Source: Sclerurus mexicanus (taxonomy: Eukaryota > Chordata > Aves > Passeriformes > Furnariidae). From it: 64,000 nucleotides of DNA. The notes beneath the pieces were generated by a model. That model worked only from the letters and a program-made list of their open reading frames with translations. It was not told the DNA's origin and did no database searches. Where the stretch lies: contig VWZF01001850.1 in assembly GCA_013396755.1 (NCBI GenBank), positions 42,604 through 106,603 of the forward strand, in the 5' to 3' direction. The position numbers were made by a program, and so were the translations under genes. Positions within the stretch are counted from its first letter, which is position 1. Each line of letters opens with the position of its first letter. Below, piece by piece: positions 22,991-35,900 of the stretch.

Positions 22991-25900
22991 AGAACGGAAA
23001 AGTGCTGATCCCAAGGCTTTTATGCTGAGGGAAAGGAGATAAAAATCTGCAGGTGTAACTTAAAAAAATTGGTATGAGAAGCACAAAGTGGTGTAAATAA
23101 GGCTGAATTTCTAAGGAAAACAAATAAAGATCAAGCATGCAATGGCAAGTAAATGAAAAGAAGAATTTAATGATATAAGTATAGAAGGGTGCATTGTTAA
23201 TCTAAGTGGATAGCATTTTGATTTCCAGAGTATCTGTTAGTTTTAAGCTACAAACAATATTGATACAAACAAGCACAAAGATGTATGGATGTAACCATTT
23301 CTATTTTATTTTTCCAATGAAAAGGAACTAGTTATAATTGACTGTAACTCTGCCTGGCTCCATCTCTAGAGAGACATAATCATTCTGGATATATGAAAAT
23401 AGATTGCTCATTCTAATCCACTATTGTTTTATACTCTTTGGGGCCCACTTCTCAGCTGGTGATAATCAATGGTATTAGTCATTGCAATACAGGGAGCTGA
23501 TTTACTCTATCAAGGGTTCTGGCCTTGAGCAAAACTCATATTACCCATTTAATTCTTTTCCTAGCAGTGGCAAACTTAACAAGGCTTGAACAAGAAGTTA
23601 TTTCCTCTCATCCAGTGTGCCAGGAAAAACTCAGAGACACTATCCATACACTGCTGAATCATACCAAGAACAGACACCACAACCATTACAAAGATATTCA
23701 GCCTTTTCTGTGCCTGTATTTTCTTGGCCAGAGTCGTCATGCTTGCCATTTAAAAGCATCATAAAACTATGTGTTATTTACCTGGGCTTTCCTAATTTGG
23801 GCAACAAAACAACTCAAATACAGAGTCTTCCTGCTCCCACCAGTGTTAACTGGCCCCATCTTACTTGAATTATCAATTTGAAAAAAAAAGCCCAAAAATT
23901 GGCTGCATTTAAGTGTTAAATAGCATTTCAATCCAATTCTGAGTGTCTAAAGGGAGCATGATTTGGGTATGAATTCCATTACTCAGTCACAATATTATTA
24001 GCAGGGGAGGAGCAAGGTTTATCACTGTTGTCAGCATGATTATACAGCTTTCTCATTTGCCTTATCTCAGAGAACATACACAGCATGGTCTTGATCAGGT
24101 TTGTCATCTTCTCAATGCCTTGGCCATGATGACAGTCAAAATGAATGAACAGATCGGCACTTTGAAGTGCTCATTGATATCTTGAGGTCAGATGTTTCTA
24201 GCACGTATCTGGACCGTTTCCAGACACATGGGAAGCAGCGAAAGCAACGGTAGCACAAGTGTCTCTGCCAGTCTTCCTCAACTCTACCCTTCTCCTTCAG
24301 TGAGTGGCCTGTCTGGTTAACCTGTACCACAAGTCAATACCTAAGATTGCTACCTTTTGGTTTTGTTTCTCTTTTTTTTTTTTCTTTGTAATGAAGAGCT
24401 ATTACATCAAAGCAATTTGGGAGCACTGCTTAAACTGTCTTGCTGAATCTGAACTACCTATCAAGTTATTCCTCTCACACAGAGCAGAACAGCTTGGTCC
24501 TGCTGTTTAGGGGTCCTTGCCAGCTGCAGAGACAGGAAAGGATTTTTTTTACCTCTTTACTTTTATTTGTTCTATTTTCTCCTGTGCAAGTTTGTTAATG
24601 TCTGTAGCTTGAATAAAATGCAACTCAAGAGAACTCCCCCCAAAAAGGAACCAAAGATTAAAAAAAATAGCAAAACAAAGAAAAAGAAAATCAACACCTA
24701 TTAGCATGGTAGAGCTCTTTTGAATATGAACATTCAAAATTGACAAATTCTGAAATCCTTAATCTGTTTCAATATGTTTCAACATTTATTTTTTCTAATC
24801 CCTGTTTTTATTCAAGCAAGTATGTTGCGGAACTGAAGAATAACATGCAGAAAAGCTGTAATTGCAAATATGTCACAGTTCTTGTTTGGAGTAACTCACA
24901 TTGTTAAGAAGATAAGTCAAAGAGAAACTGCCCAAGGAAAAACCTAAAGAATGTGCTGTGCTGAGATTAAAGTAGTTTATAAAATAATAAGAGCTCTAGG
25001 ACATATGAATTTAACTGAAGGTTTTGTTTCCCTCCCCTTCCTTAAAAACAAATGACACTGAAGCAAATACTTTTTAACTTTAGAGCTGGCAGTTAAAATT
25101 TTCTGATATGCATTTTTTTTAAATCCCTGTCATCTCAGGCTGCTCAGACCAGTACATAAAACTGCCTTAAACAGCCAGTGAAATCAATGGCTGGCATGCT
25201 TTGGAGTCCTCACTGGGACACAGCATGGCTGCAGAAAGAAGCCAAAAGGCAGTGTCATCTCTCAAGAGAAGAAAGGTGTGCCACCAGTAAGTAAACACAC
25301 TCAAAGAATGCTACTAATCAGCAAATATTGTGTGCTATTTCCATAATGAAACCCCAATGCTGTGAAGAACTTTTCATCCTCAGAGCCTGGGGCTAAAACA
25401 GGTAAATTATAAATCAACTTCTGGAGAAGCATCACCTTACGCACACCATGTGGGTTGTTCTTGACACTGGTTCTTTCCAGAGACCGCCAGTTCTGGGATG
25501 GAGGAGTCATCCTCTGCAATGTGGGTGAGCCTTCCAGCAGTTAGCCAACAGCAAACTGGCTCAATTCAGCAACTCAGGCAACTGAGAAAGGCCTACGAAC
25601 AACCATCACATATAATGCTGCTTGGCTTCCAAGCGTATTCTAACACAGCCTGCTGTCAATGTTCTGCTCAAATTGTCCATGAAAAAGGTTATATTTAAAT
25701 GTCCAGTTAAATATTTAAGGTGAGACTGCAGAGACAGATTTCAAAACTCTGGCAAACATTATGAGCCAGTGTACTTCAACCTACTACATGATTATTCCTA
25801 TTTACTTCATTAGTCCATTGACTCCTATTTACTAAATGAGTCACAAGGAATGTTTAAGAGCGTGTTTACAATAAAATGCAAAAACCTAACCAAAGCAGCT

Positions 25901-26699
25901 GTTTGAATTCACCTAGCATGAAGGCAGTCTTCAGGTGAATCAGACAAAAAGAAAATACAGCTCTTCTGTATATGTTTTCTTTTACAAAAAAAAACAAACA
26001 AAACAGCACCTCACCCTTCAAAAAAACCCAAAACCAGAAAAAAGGTATCCAGAAGAGCAACATATCCTGAGGAAAGATATTTCACAGCCAAGTGTAACCT
26101 ACCATCAGCATCTTATCCTATGGTGTAGGTCTTAAAGCATCTTAACTCAAAAATTTCTAGGCAATTTTAACTCTTGAAGCAAAACACAAAAGACAGGTAA
26201 TTTCAGAGATATACAGGATCCAATCCAAAAAGAGCTTTGTACATCAAAACCAGCACTTTGAAATAAACCCGTAAATAAAATGCAAGTCTGAAGCAGGTCA
26301 AGATACCATTAAGAAAGCAGGAAGTCACTAACCCATTCCACAGGGGTCAGGGATACCTCCAAATGAACTGCAGTAACAGGTTCAAAATGTGGCAGGTGTG
26401 GGTTGCAATGTTGACATCCAATAATTGCATTACAAGAGTGAAAGAAATTACACCTTCCAGCCCCCTCCCTAATGATGAAAGACATAGATACGAGTGTGAT
26501 TGTAAATATACATGATGGCATTTTGTACAGACCTGTTGCATACTTGAATTATCTACAATACTGATCTCCATGCAGCCTAAATACATCTTGCTCTGCGCCT
26601 GGTCCTGCCATATTCTTGTTTCAATTCCCTTCCTGACCCAATTTCCTAGACTAGGACAAGTCAGGATCTTCCCAAAAAATCACCTTGCCCATCCCTTTG
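22991..26699. other. AT-rich non-coding DNA
   Basis: The stretch holds a poly-T run near 24371-24382, A-rich runs near 24660-24690 and 25985-26005, and a weak exon-like segment at 25481-25524. No gene or repeat family is supported. Confidence 0.5.
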
Positions 26700-27085
26700 T
26701 CTCAAAGCAGAATCAGCTATTGCTGATGTATGTCCAAAAACTTGGTAAAAGCATCCAATGATGGAGATGTCACAGTTCGTCCATCCCACTGCCCAATTAT
26801 TTTTGCCATTGGGCCACTATTCTGCAGTTGTAAGGTACTTTAACCACTGCCTCTCTCCTGTTGCAGACTTGAAAAAAACCCAAATAATTAATAGATTCAG
26901 CCCTCTGCTGCAGGCTTTCAAAGATTTGAAGACTGCTACCACATCCTACCCTTTTGCCTCTGTTTCTCATTTTCTTTGCTGCATTAAGCCATCCAACTCT
27001 TTCACTGCTCTTATTTAGGCCTTATTTTTTAAAAAAATCACTTTGCCAGTCTTACTGTTCTCGTTTGTACTGACTCCAGGTGGTC
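26700..27085 (-). mobile_element. Old, strongly diverged CR1-group LINE relic
   Basis: On the plus strand the order of words follows the reverse complement of an ancient CR1 3' region. AAAAGCATCCAATGATGGAGATGTCACAG corresponds to the usual CTCCAATGATGGAGATTCCACA part. It is followed by the TTGCCATT...AAGGTACTTTAACCACTGCC part, TTTGAAGACTGCTACCACATCC and a run ending near CTGACTCCAGGTGGTC. Similarity is clear only in pieces, so it is much older than the copies at 8.4 and 37.5 kb. Short minus frames at 27015-27291 overlap only its right end and are not coding. Edges are approximate. Confidence 0.65.
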
Positions 27086-30000
27086 TCAGAGGGAGAAAAA
27101 AAGGAAGAAGAAAGCCACAGGAAGGGAAGAAGTGGGCACAGCCTGGGTTTGCATCTCTCTGCATGCTGAGCAAAAGACCTGACATAATGGGAACTGTGTA
27201 ATTCATGAGGGGTGAAAAAGGCTCTACCCCATAGCAAAGGAAGAAGCAGAAGTCTGAGGTATAATCCAATTTCTTGTCTACTCACATGCACTGGCCATCA
27301 CAGGGGCATGACTTAGAGTGGTCTGTCAGGCTGCAAATTAATCCTGTGTAGCTAAAGAATATAGAAGCATCTTTAATAGTTGTCTATAGAGGCTAACAAC
27401 CAGAGTGATCTACCTTGGCAGTGAGGTATGGTGCTTTTTATATGGGGGGACATAGGAAGATGGGCTTTGTTTTGTTTGCATGCCATGGTATGGGAGACAC
27501 ATGAATTTTGGGCAGCTGAAGTGTGGAGTATTTCCATGGAGAATAATAAATCAAACAAAAATCCCTTTGAAACTTCTTCTAGAAGATACCACAACCTTTG
27601 CATAAATACAAAGGTCCATATTCTATCTAATCTATAGCTGAAACAGTGGCTCAGCAGGTTGCTGCCATTTGTTTATTTTACCTGTATGTGGGTATATAGA
27701 CAGGTTAGATTATCACAGCTGCTAAACTGATGGACCCTTGACTGTTAGGCTCAATAAGAGCCAGGTCTCACATACAACTCTCCCCCAAACACACACTTCT
27801 TTCTTTTAAACAATGTTCCTAGTGACATTTGAACACCTACTTTTGCAGAGTTTGTGTGAATTCTTTTTCCACTGAAAGAAAAGTCTTCTTGACCACGGGA
27901 AGAAGTTGCCAGAAGAAAGTTTCTGATCTTCCATGAAAAGATACTTTCTTCTGCAACTTCATTTTTTCCACTAAAATGTAAAGGAAGTTCTTCCACTAAA
28001 AATATTTCTAACATTTACAAGAACTTAAAAAAAAGTAATTGCCATTTCTTGATATGATCATGTGTTTGAACACATGCCTTTCCTCCCCTTTTTTCCCATA
28101 ATATGAAGGTTTTCTGCTGTCTCGGATCTTTATTTTGAGCAGTTTTTCAACTGGTTTTTTTTTTTTCTGTTTTGCACTCTTCCCACTCAAGCATACAAAT
28201 ACTGAACAGAACAGAATAATTATTCATAAAAGGGTAGAAAAATATTCCAGGATCTGAGTCCCAATTTGTGTGGCATTAGATTCACTTGGTAAGGAAGCTG
28301 TTGTGCTCAGAAAGCTCTTCAACCACCACTTTTAAGTCTGACAGAGACCATGAATCAGAGCCCTCAGCTGCAGCAGTTCACAGCCAGGGATATTCGTGTA
28401 AACTGGAATCAATAATGATTTAAACCACGGTACCAGGCCCTCAGCTCTGGGCATGCCACCCAGTCAGTTGCCAGGACAGAGGAAGGATGAATCACTGGGA
28501 CAGGAACATCTGACCTCACCTCTCCATGAATCATCAGACCTCTTGAGCCTGCACTCTTGGACATCTGGCTCTTCCTGAGCTGCTCCAGGGTAAACATTGT
28601 AAAATTAAACCTGAAAGAACCTGCAGCATGCCTAAGTCACAGTTCTGCATCTTTTTAAAAACAAAACCCAAGCAAAACAAAAAAAACAACCTCCATATTT
28701 CAACACATGAAACAGTGCTTTTATTCTAATGGGACTGCTGTTGTGTGCATGACATTTTGAATAATTTGTGACTGTTCATAGAAAATTAGGATTAGGAAAT
28801 GTGACTCAAAGTTCTGAAAACATTATCCTGGAAATACATTAAAAATTCTTGTCTTCAATTTCTTTTCATGTTTGGAAAATTGCTTTAAATATTTTTAAAG
28901 AGGCTACCTTCTACTGAAACGCTTTATAACACTATAATTAATATACATTAATAATATAATTAATATACATTCTAATAACAAAACAAGGATAGTTAGCAGG
29001 ATGGAAAACTTAGTGCATTTATACTTGAAATGTGTTCCCATTCTTTTCCATGTTGGAAGAATACTTTGCACCAATATGTGTAGGGTTTACTGCAGCCTGC
29101 TTGAACTTGCCATTGTTGGCAATCACCTTTCTCATTTTGTAGTTGTGAAGACAGTTGGAAAGCACGTGACTGTTTTAGGAACACACTTCTCAAAGTTTTT
29201 GCCCCATTGTGAACATCAAGAAACATACAATTTGGTGAAAGCAACCATCTGAAACAGCCCTTGACTTAAAAAAAAAAAGAAAATCAAAAAAAAAATCAGA
29301 GTTTGAGATAAGGCAGAAGCTCTTACTTCTTTTCATGGCTTTGCAAGATAAGATTCAGAATCTTAGACAAAAGGTCAAATTAATCTTTTACTCATATGTT
29401 TATCAAAACTGTAATTCAGTAGCAACGAAGTCAGATTTAACTTTCCTTTGAAGTTTTATTACATATATATGGGTGTTACTTTCAACACAAATACTTCTGC
29501 ACAACCCAAAGAACATTGTAACTATTGCAGACCTGATTCTGAGGTCACATGAAGGCAATTAATCATTTATTCCACTGGACTTGTTGGAATTACAGCGAGA
29601 CAAATGGGTTCATCAGAATTACAGCCCCTTAGCTGCAATAAATAAAAGATATATTCAAATCTGTGAGCAATTTCCTATTACTTAATCTTTCATTTTCATT
29701 TCCCCACAAACTTTACCCAAATAGAAATTAAAGCACTATGGCTGAAACTGAGAGGTTCATGAGTCCATAAAAGGCACAAGACTAATGTTCTCTACGTGAT
29801 GGCAAATTACACTTCTTTGTGTGCATTACAATACTTTTACAAGAGTTGCTATGTAAAAAGAAAATACTGATGATCATTTAACACAGTAAGAATTCACTTA
29901 AATGAACTGCCAGAAGAACAGAACTCTTAAAATAATTGATTTTCCCCCACATCAGATGAAAAATGCATAACATTGTACAATGAAGTCCGTTTGAGCAAAA

Positions 30001-33000
30001 GTCATTTTCTGTCCATTAAAAGAAACATAAAATACATTGGGGTACTTAATTAAAAGTCTTAGAACCGATTTGCACACCATAAATTTACCAAACACACACA
30101 AATTTAAGTAAAATACCTTAATTAATGCTTTTACTAAATCTATGGGGCCTCCCAAATATTTTATAGGTGTAGAAAATTTACATTCACTACAGTTCAAAGA
30201 ACACCACCGTCACTAAAAAATAATTTCATAACAGTTGCTGCCTCAGTGTTTCTGCCAGCATACTGATGCCTTACATTTATGGAATGTATGGAGTGATTTG
30301 GAAATGACAGCTATCTCATGACAGGCAATACCAGCAGACAGCCTTTGAAAAAAATCTATACTGACCTCACCTCCATCCAACACCTATTGACAGTTGTCAC
30401 TCAAACTGTGATATCACATAAACACTTTCCGATCTGCGGCTTAAGTTTCCATAGTAGGGCAAAATCCTGTTAACTTCTGACCCACCTCTCAGACATCCTT
30501 TCTGTCGTATTCATGTTTGCAAACTGCTGACAGGTTTTTCAAGGCAGAGCATGTATGGCTTGTGCAACACCCACACTCCCTGCCCTCTAAGTTTCTTCCC
30601 TTAAACCCTAGTCAGAAACTTGTTGCGGATCAAAGGTAAAGAAATCTGCATCTGGAAAAGACACAGAGTAATCCAGACAAAAAAACCCCAAATATTGTTT
30701 GAATATACTCTATGAAAGATGTGCAGCACTTTTTCTACATGGTCTCTTCCACCTTCTGTTACAGGTGTATCAGTTTTCCCTGTTACCTGTTCTTTTTATT
30801 TCAATACTTTGGGTAGCTCCAAAATGCTGTGATGAAATAATGATGAACCAAAAAAACCACATGGCAGATATCACCCAGATTATAAAGAGAGATGAGGAAA
30901 CATAAAATGCTCTCTGATTAGAAAAACTTAAGACTTTCATATGAAGGCAGCAGGGAATGAAGTGTTCTCAGTGTTATAAAAGGAATGATTTATAGCTGCA
31001 GCAAGGAAATTAATGTCCATATATCACAGCTGTTGATATATAATATTGTAATGAGAGTTTTTAGAAACACCGAGTGTGGATGAGTGTTTATAGCCACATC
31101 TATCTGCCCCTATGCAAAACTTTTGGTCATTTATAACAAACTAAGGAACAGCATACTTCAATCTCTGTCAAACTTCTAAATAGTGCCAGTTTCTCTCTTC
31201 TTCTCCAGCACTTCAGTAACAACTGATAAATATTCCAACAACATTCCAACAGATCTACTAATAACACAGACAGGGTTATACTAAAATATTATAATCTAGA
31301 TTTTCTTAGGTACCTTCTCCACCCTAAAAGAGTACCTCTTACTTGAACTAAAAGAGATGACTCTCTTGGGATATGTAAAAAACATACCTCTGGATGAGTA
31401 ATTTCTTTGCCTTCTGCTCTCCAACCCAAATTGCAGACATCTTTCCAAGTTACATTTTGCATTCTGAGACTAAATACAAAATACAGAGGAATGACAAGGA
31501 ACTTCAGCCAGGTTTCTGAAGTAAAGAGAAACTTAGTTTTGTAACTGAACTTTTTTAATGCTTGTAATTCACAGGAACTGAGAAATAAGATCTGGTCTTT
31601 GTGAAACTGCAGTAGATATGGATCTAGAATGAAAGGCTGTCCTATAAAATTAGAGAGAGTTTGGAGATATGGATTTATTCTTAAGGATATATTCCTTCCT
31701 GGATGTCAGGTGCCATTTGTCACACCCTGGATTTTGCTGTCCATCAGGATATAGATGAAAAAAAATTTTTAAACTGCTTCATAGCTCAAGGAATTTAGTC
31801 AAGAGACATTTTTATATAATAAAGAAGTCACTATCCATTAACAAAGAATAAAAGATCCAGGCAAACCTATATTAGTGTGCATATGTACAGTGGCAGGACA
31901 CACAACACCACATTTCTTGAAGAAGCACTGTTGCAGAGTATGCTGCATCACTCCTAAAAATATCACATGGTTTTGGCCTGCCTAGTTTGATGCAAGGTGC
32001 AGAAATGCTTTTTGATTGCAACTGGGCTAGAGAGACATAATAGCAACTCCTGAATCTTTAGGTATCTGTAGTCCATTAATTCATTTACTCTGCTCTACTT
32101 ACAGGTTTGAAATTGCATTAAAGATGTAAAACAATCTCTTTCCAGGCTCTGGTCCTGAAATCGATACCACATGGCCAGACTGCTGTGTCCACACCAAGCT
32201 CTGTGGACTTTACCATGGCTCCAGGCAGTGTCATCAGTGCTTACACACTGCCGGCTGCAATATCAGATCTCGAGTTCATTGACACTATGGAGAGGTGCCA
32301 TTAAATAAAATGTACACAAGACTTTTCCCCCTTTTCTCTTAGGATGACTTACAAAGAGGGAGAACAGCTGCACAATGAGACTGTCATAACATCCACTGAC
32401 CCACTGCTGAGGATCACACCTGACCGCGGGCCACCACCCGCTGCTGGTCCCAGACAGACACACTTTTTTCTTCTTCCACCCTGTGGGCCTCCCGCAGCTG
32501 GAAGTGAGAAGCTGGTGCCAGTGCACCACTGCTTTTTTGCATGCATTCATATGTGCTGGGGGACCAAGAACATCCAAACTCATTTCATCTGTGAACTTTT
32601 GCATCCCTCATGTCAGGCTGGTTTGCACTCCCTTAAATTCAGCCAGTCTGAGATGCAAGTGCTTGCGTGACTGGAAACACCAACCCATGGAAGTGCAGTG
32701 GCCCTTAAAGTTTAACAAGAAAGATAAGCTTGACATTTATCTGTTTTCAGGATACTCTAGAGCCCTGTACTGCTTCATTAGTACAACCTTCCTGAAATGC
32801 TGACTCTGAGTCATTAGAAAATGAAAACATATAGCTGTAATGACAAAGCTGCTCTATATGTTATCTGTTGGCCCAGCAGTAGCATTTCTGGATTCTCTGG
32901 GGTAATCTTACTACCACATGGTATCTCCTGAAAATGTACAAGGAAAACAGGAAGAGAACTGAGGTTGTCTAGTGCCATTCAGTCTCTCTGACCAGTGCGT

Positions 33001-35500
33001 ACATATTGTCTCTCTGACAGAAAATTATATTTTTCTCATTCATCTATTATGAATCATGAACTACAGGCAGTAATGTACTGATATCAGAAAGATAATTTCT
33101 AACTCCCTCTATACATACACATATATATGAAAAATACACACACATATGTAAATATGTATAAAACTTAAAACATGGGACTTTATCCAGGAGTGTCACCACA
33201 ATCTGAGTGATTAATTACAAAAAAGTAGAAGCCAACTGAAAAGAGACATAGAACATATCCTATTCCTATTTTCCCTTCCCACACAGTCTGGTGCTGTTAA
33301 TTTAATTTTCTTAATTTAGTGATGATTACAGATGCAAATCTGACAGTGTGTAAAAACCAAAATTAGGAAGCAAATAGTAATGGTTGGGTTGGTACCAACA
33401 TCAAATGATGCCTTTAGCATCACATCTGATTTTTGATCTAAGAGGACTACCTCTCTGGGAAGAGGCACTCATGGTCATCTTTGAAAGTAGGATGAAGATT
33501 TTCATTATCAGAGATTTTATCTGCTGCAAGTAAATTAAGAGCTGAAGTAACACCTTCCTCAGTATTGCAGGAGCCAGACATGAAATTAGGAGGATGTGGT
33601 GATGTTAGTGCAGGTGCTGCATGACTCCACAAACCTCTTACTCAGTTCTATAGAGCAGGGACATGCTTTGTGGGAATTAAAGGTCTTGGTATGTCTAGTA
33701 GAAAGAGAGTAAGGGTGTAAGTAAGTGATGTTTCCTAACATGCCATTGTTAGTAGACATCAGGGAGACAAAGAGTTGCTTAAGCTTGAGGACAATGTTCA
33801 TATATTAAGAAATGGGTAATGAGCTAAACAAATTTAGTTTGCAAACTAGAACTAAGTTTCTGAGACTTAGAGATACAGGAGTCCTGAAATGTCTTCCAGT
33901 AACCAGGGCAAGCAACCCAATCTTCTTTCCACCTCAGAGTGGGATTCTATTATATTTTTAAACAGAACAATACAAAATAAATGTCTGTGACAGTACAGGC
34001 AACTGTTTCAAAAGCCAAGACCCTTCTTCTAGCCCTATATCCCTACAAAGCGAGAAGGAGGTAGAGGGTAAAATAGTGCACGGGTACAATTTACCATGAG
34101 GAAACATGATTCTTTCTAAACAGCTTGACAAGAATATCGTGGTTTGGGAGACAGAAGGGCAGCAAGGGGAAGGGTTGTGGAGGGTCACGTTGCTTTGCAG
34201 CCCAGGGCATGTGGTGGCCTCAAGCTTTATGAACACTTACTACCACGGGGTCTATTATCTGCCAGGCACCACTGACGCCGGAATTATCATATTTCAATAA
34301 AAATGGCAGCTTTGGTACTTAACCCAATAACTAGATTGTTGCTTTCCCTTCCCACATGGAATTGGCATCAGCAGAGAAATGGAAAGGAAGATAGCTACCT
34401 CCACTCTCCCCCCTCGGCAGAAACACATATATGGCAGCCCTGCACTCAGGCCAGGGACAGAGTAAGTTCAATTGGCTGTCTAAGAATGCATTACCACAAA
34501 CCAGAGAAATGTCCATGCTAGGCACAAAGTATAAAATGTAGCCTGACTGGAGGCATAGTGGAGTCATAATATCAGGGGGAAGGGCGAGAGAAGTTAATGA
34601 CTACAGAAATTTTAAAAAAAAATGAAATCAAAACAACAAATTAACCAATCAAACAAAAAATAGTTTAAAAAAAATAACCAAAATTTCTCTATGAACTGAC
34701 AATGTGTTGTAAAAACCTAGAAGAAAGAAAAGCAACCACCAAACCATGCTGCTTACACATGCTTCTATGAATGTAAACTCATTATTCATTTATATACAAA
34801 GTGAAAAATATTAAGATAAATGATGTTATTTACTGGCATGATGCACCTAACATCAAAACAGATGTGTATTTTCAATGTTGGGTGCATTAAACACATTATC
34901 CAACTTTCAAAATACAATAAATGATTTATGTTAGAGGTTGAATACGACCAAGCAGCAACTAAAAATATAATAGAAAAAAAAAACTCAAACAACATAGAGC
35001 AGCTCAGCACAACTAAGGTACAAAGTCAGTCAGAAAGCTCAGAATTAAAAAGAAAACTGGAAACTAAAAACTAAATAAATCCTTGGGTTTGGGTATCCCA
35101 GGCATATTTTTTTGTTTTTGTTTTGTTTTCAGTGTTTTCCAGGATTTAGTCTGTGATCCTGCTACTCAGAGACATGAACATATTTGCCCATCAATTAAAA
35201 AAAAAAAACAAACAAAAAACCACAAACATTTACAGTCTTTGTCTTTTCTCAGAGGATCCAGCGCAAAAGTATATTTCTGAAAAGTGGAAAAGCCAAGATT
35301 TCTGGAGTCGAGCAGTGTTTTCCAGCCTTGAATTTTCCATATTGAAACCAAAGCAAAATACCTGTCCCCTCACAACACCTCCCAAAGGGGACACATATTT
35401 CTCCCATAACCGGGGGGAGCAAAGACCAAGTTTTATGAACACGGTTCCTCAAATTTGACTACAAGATAAAGAGACAAAAATCTCCAGCTATTTTGCTTAC
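27086..35500. other. AT-rich non-coding DNA
   Basis: There are no supported genes. The stretch includes a 22-bp tandem duplication at 28933-28978, poly-A runs near 29268-29300, CA/TA alternation near 33107-33165 and a GC-richer island at 32395-32560. In the island three overlapping frames of 106-113 codons occur on both strands, none of them recognisable. Frames open on both strands at once usually reflect base composition and not coding. Weak exon-like stretch: 30612-30635. Confidence 0.5.
28933..28978. repeat. 22-bp tandem duplication, two copies
   Basis: A unit of 22 bases starting TATAATTAATATACATT occurs at 28933-28954 and again directly at 28955-28976. The last few bases differ in one copy. 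It is AT-only except for one C per unit, plus one substitution. Slippage is the likely origin. Confidence 0.85.
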
Positions 35501-35531
35501 CTTAATAACTTTGTCAAAATAAAAGTTGTCA

Positions 35532-35900
35532 CGACTCAACTAAGACAGCCTTGGCACAAGGGGTTGTCCTCGGTGCAGCGGCTCACTCTGAGGAGACTGG
35601 AAGAGCGCTCTCCTCGGAAACTTTACCTGCTGGCAGCAGGGCAGTGCGATCAGACACTTCCCTTCCTCATTAAGCAATCATTTTAGCCCTGATTTACAGC
35701 CACCTGCAAGCCCCAGCAGTTAGCTGGTACTCAAAACACAGATGGCCAGAGCTTGCCCTTAATGCGTGGGCAGCGAGCCCCCTTAGGGGTGAGCTGCCTT
35801 CCGAGGAGCGCTGGGAGCAGGGCGGTGGTTCCGCTGGGCTCACACTGTTGATATGGGGATAATGACTGCAGGGTGGGAGGTCTCCACGCCCGCCTTCTGA
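35532..35900. promoter_or_regulatory. CpG-retaining GC-rich patch, candidate promoter or enhancer
   Basis: I count 14 CpG dinucleotides between 35532 and 35892, in a window where long stretches have almost none. Base composition is clearly more G+C-rich than the flanks. A TATA-like TTTATATACT follows at about 35946-35955 on the plus strand. On the minus strand, a short exon-like stretch with a strong GTAAGC donor abuts the patch at 35501-35539. That fits a minus-strand transcript start, but no first exon is identified. It is shorter and weaker than a classical CpG island. Confidence 0.35.

Noticed and set aside
32263..32803. Overlapping frames of 106-113 codons on both strands.
   Set aside because: Both strands are open over the same GC-richer bases, with no recognisable residue pattern, so base composition explains them.
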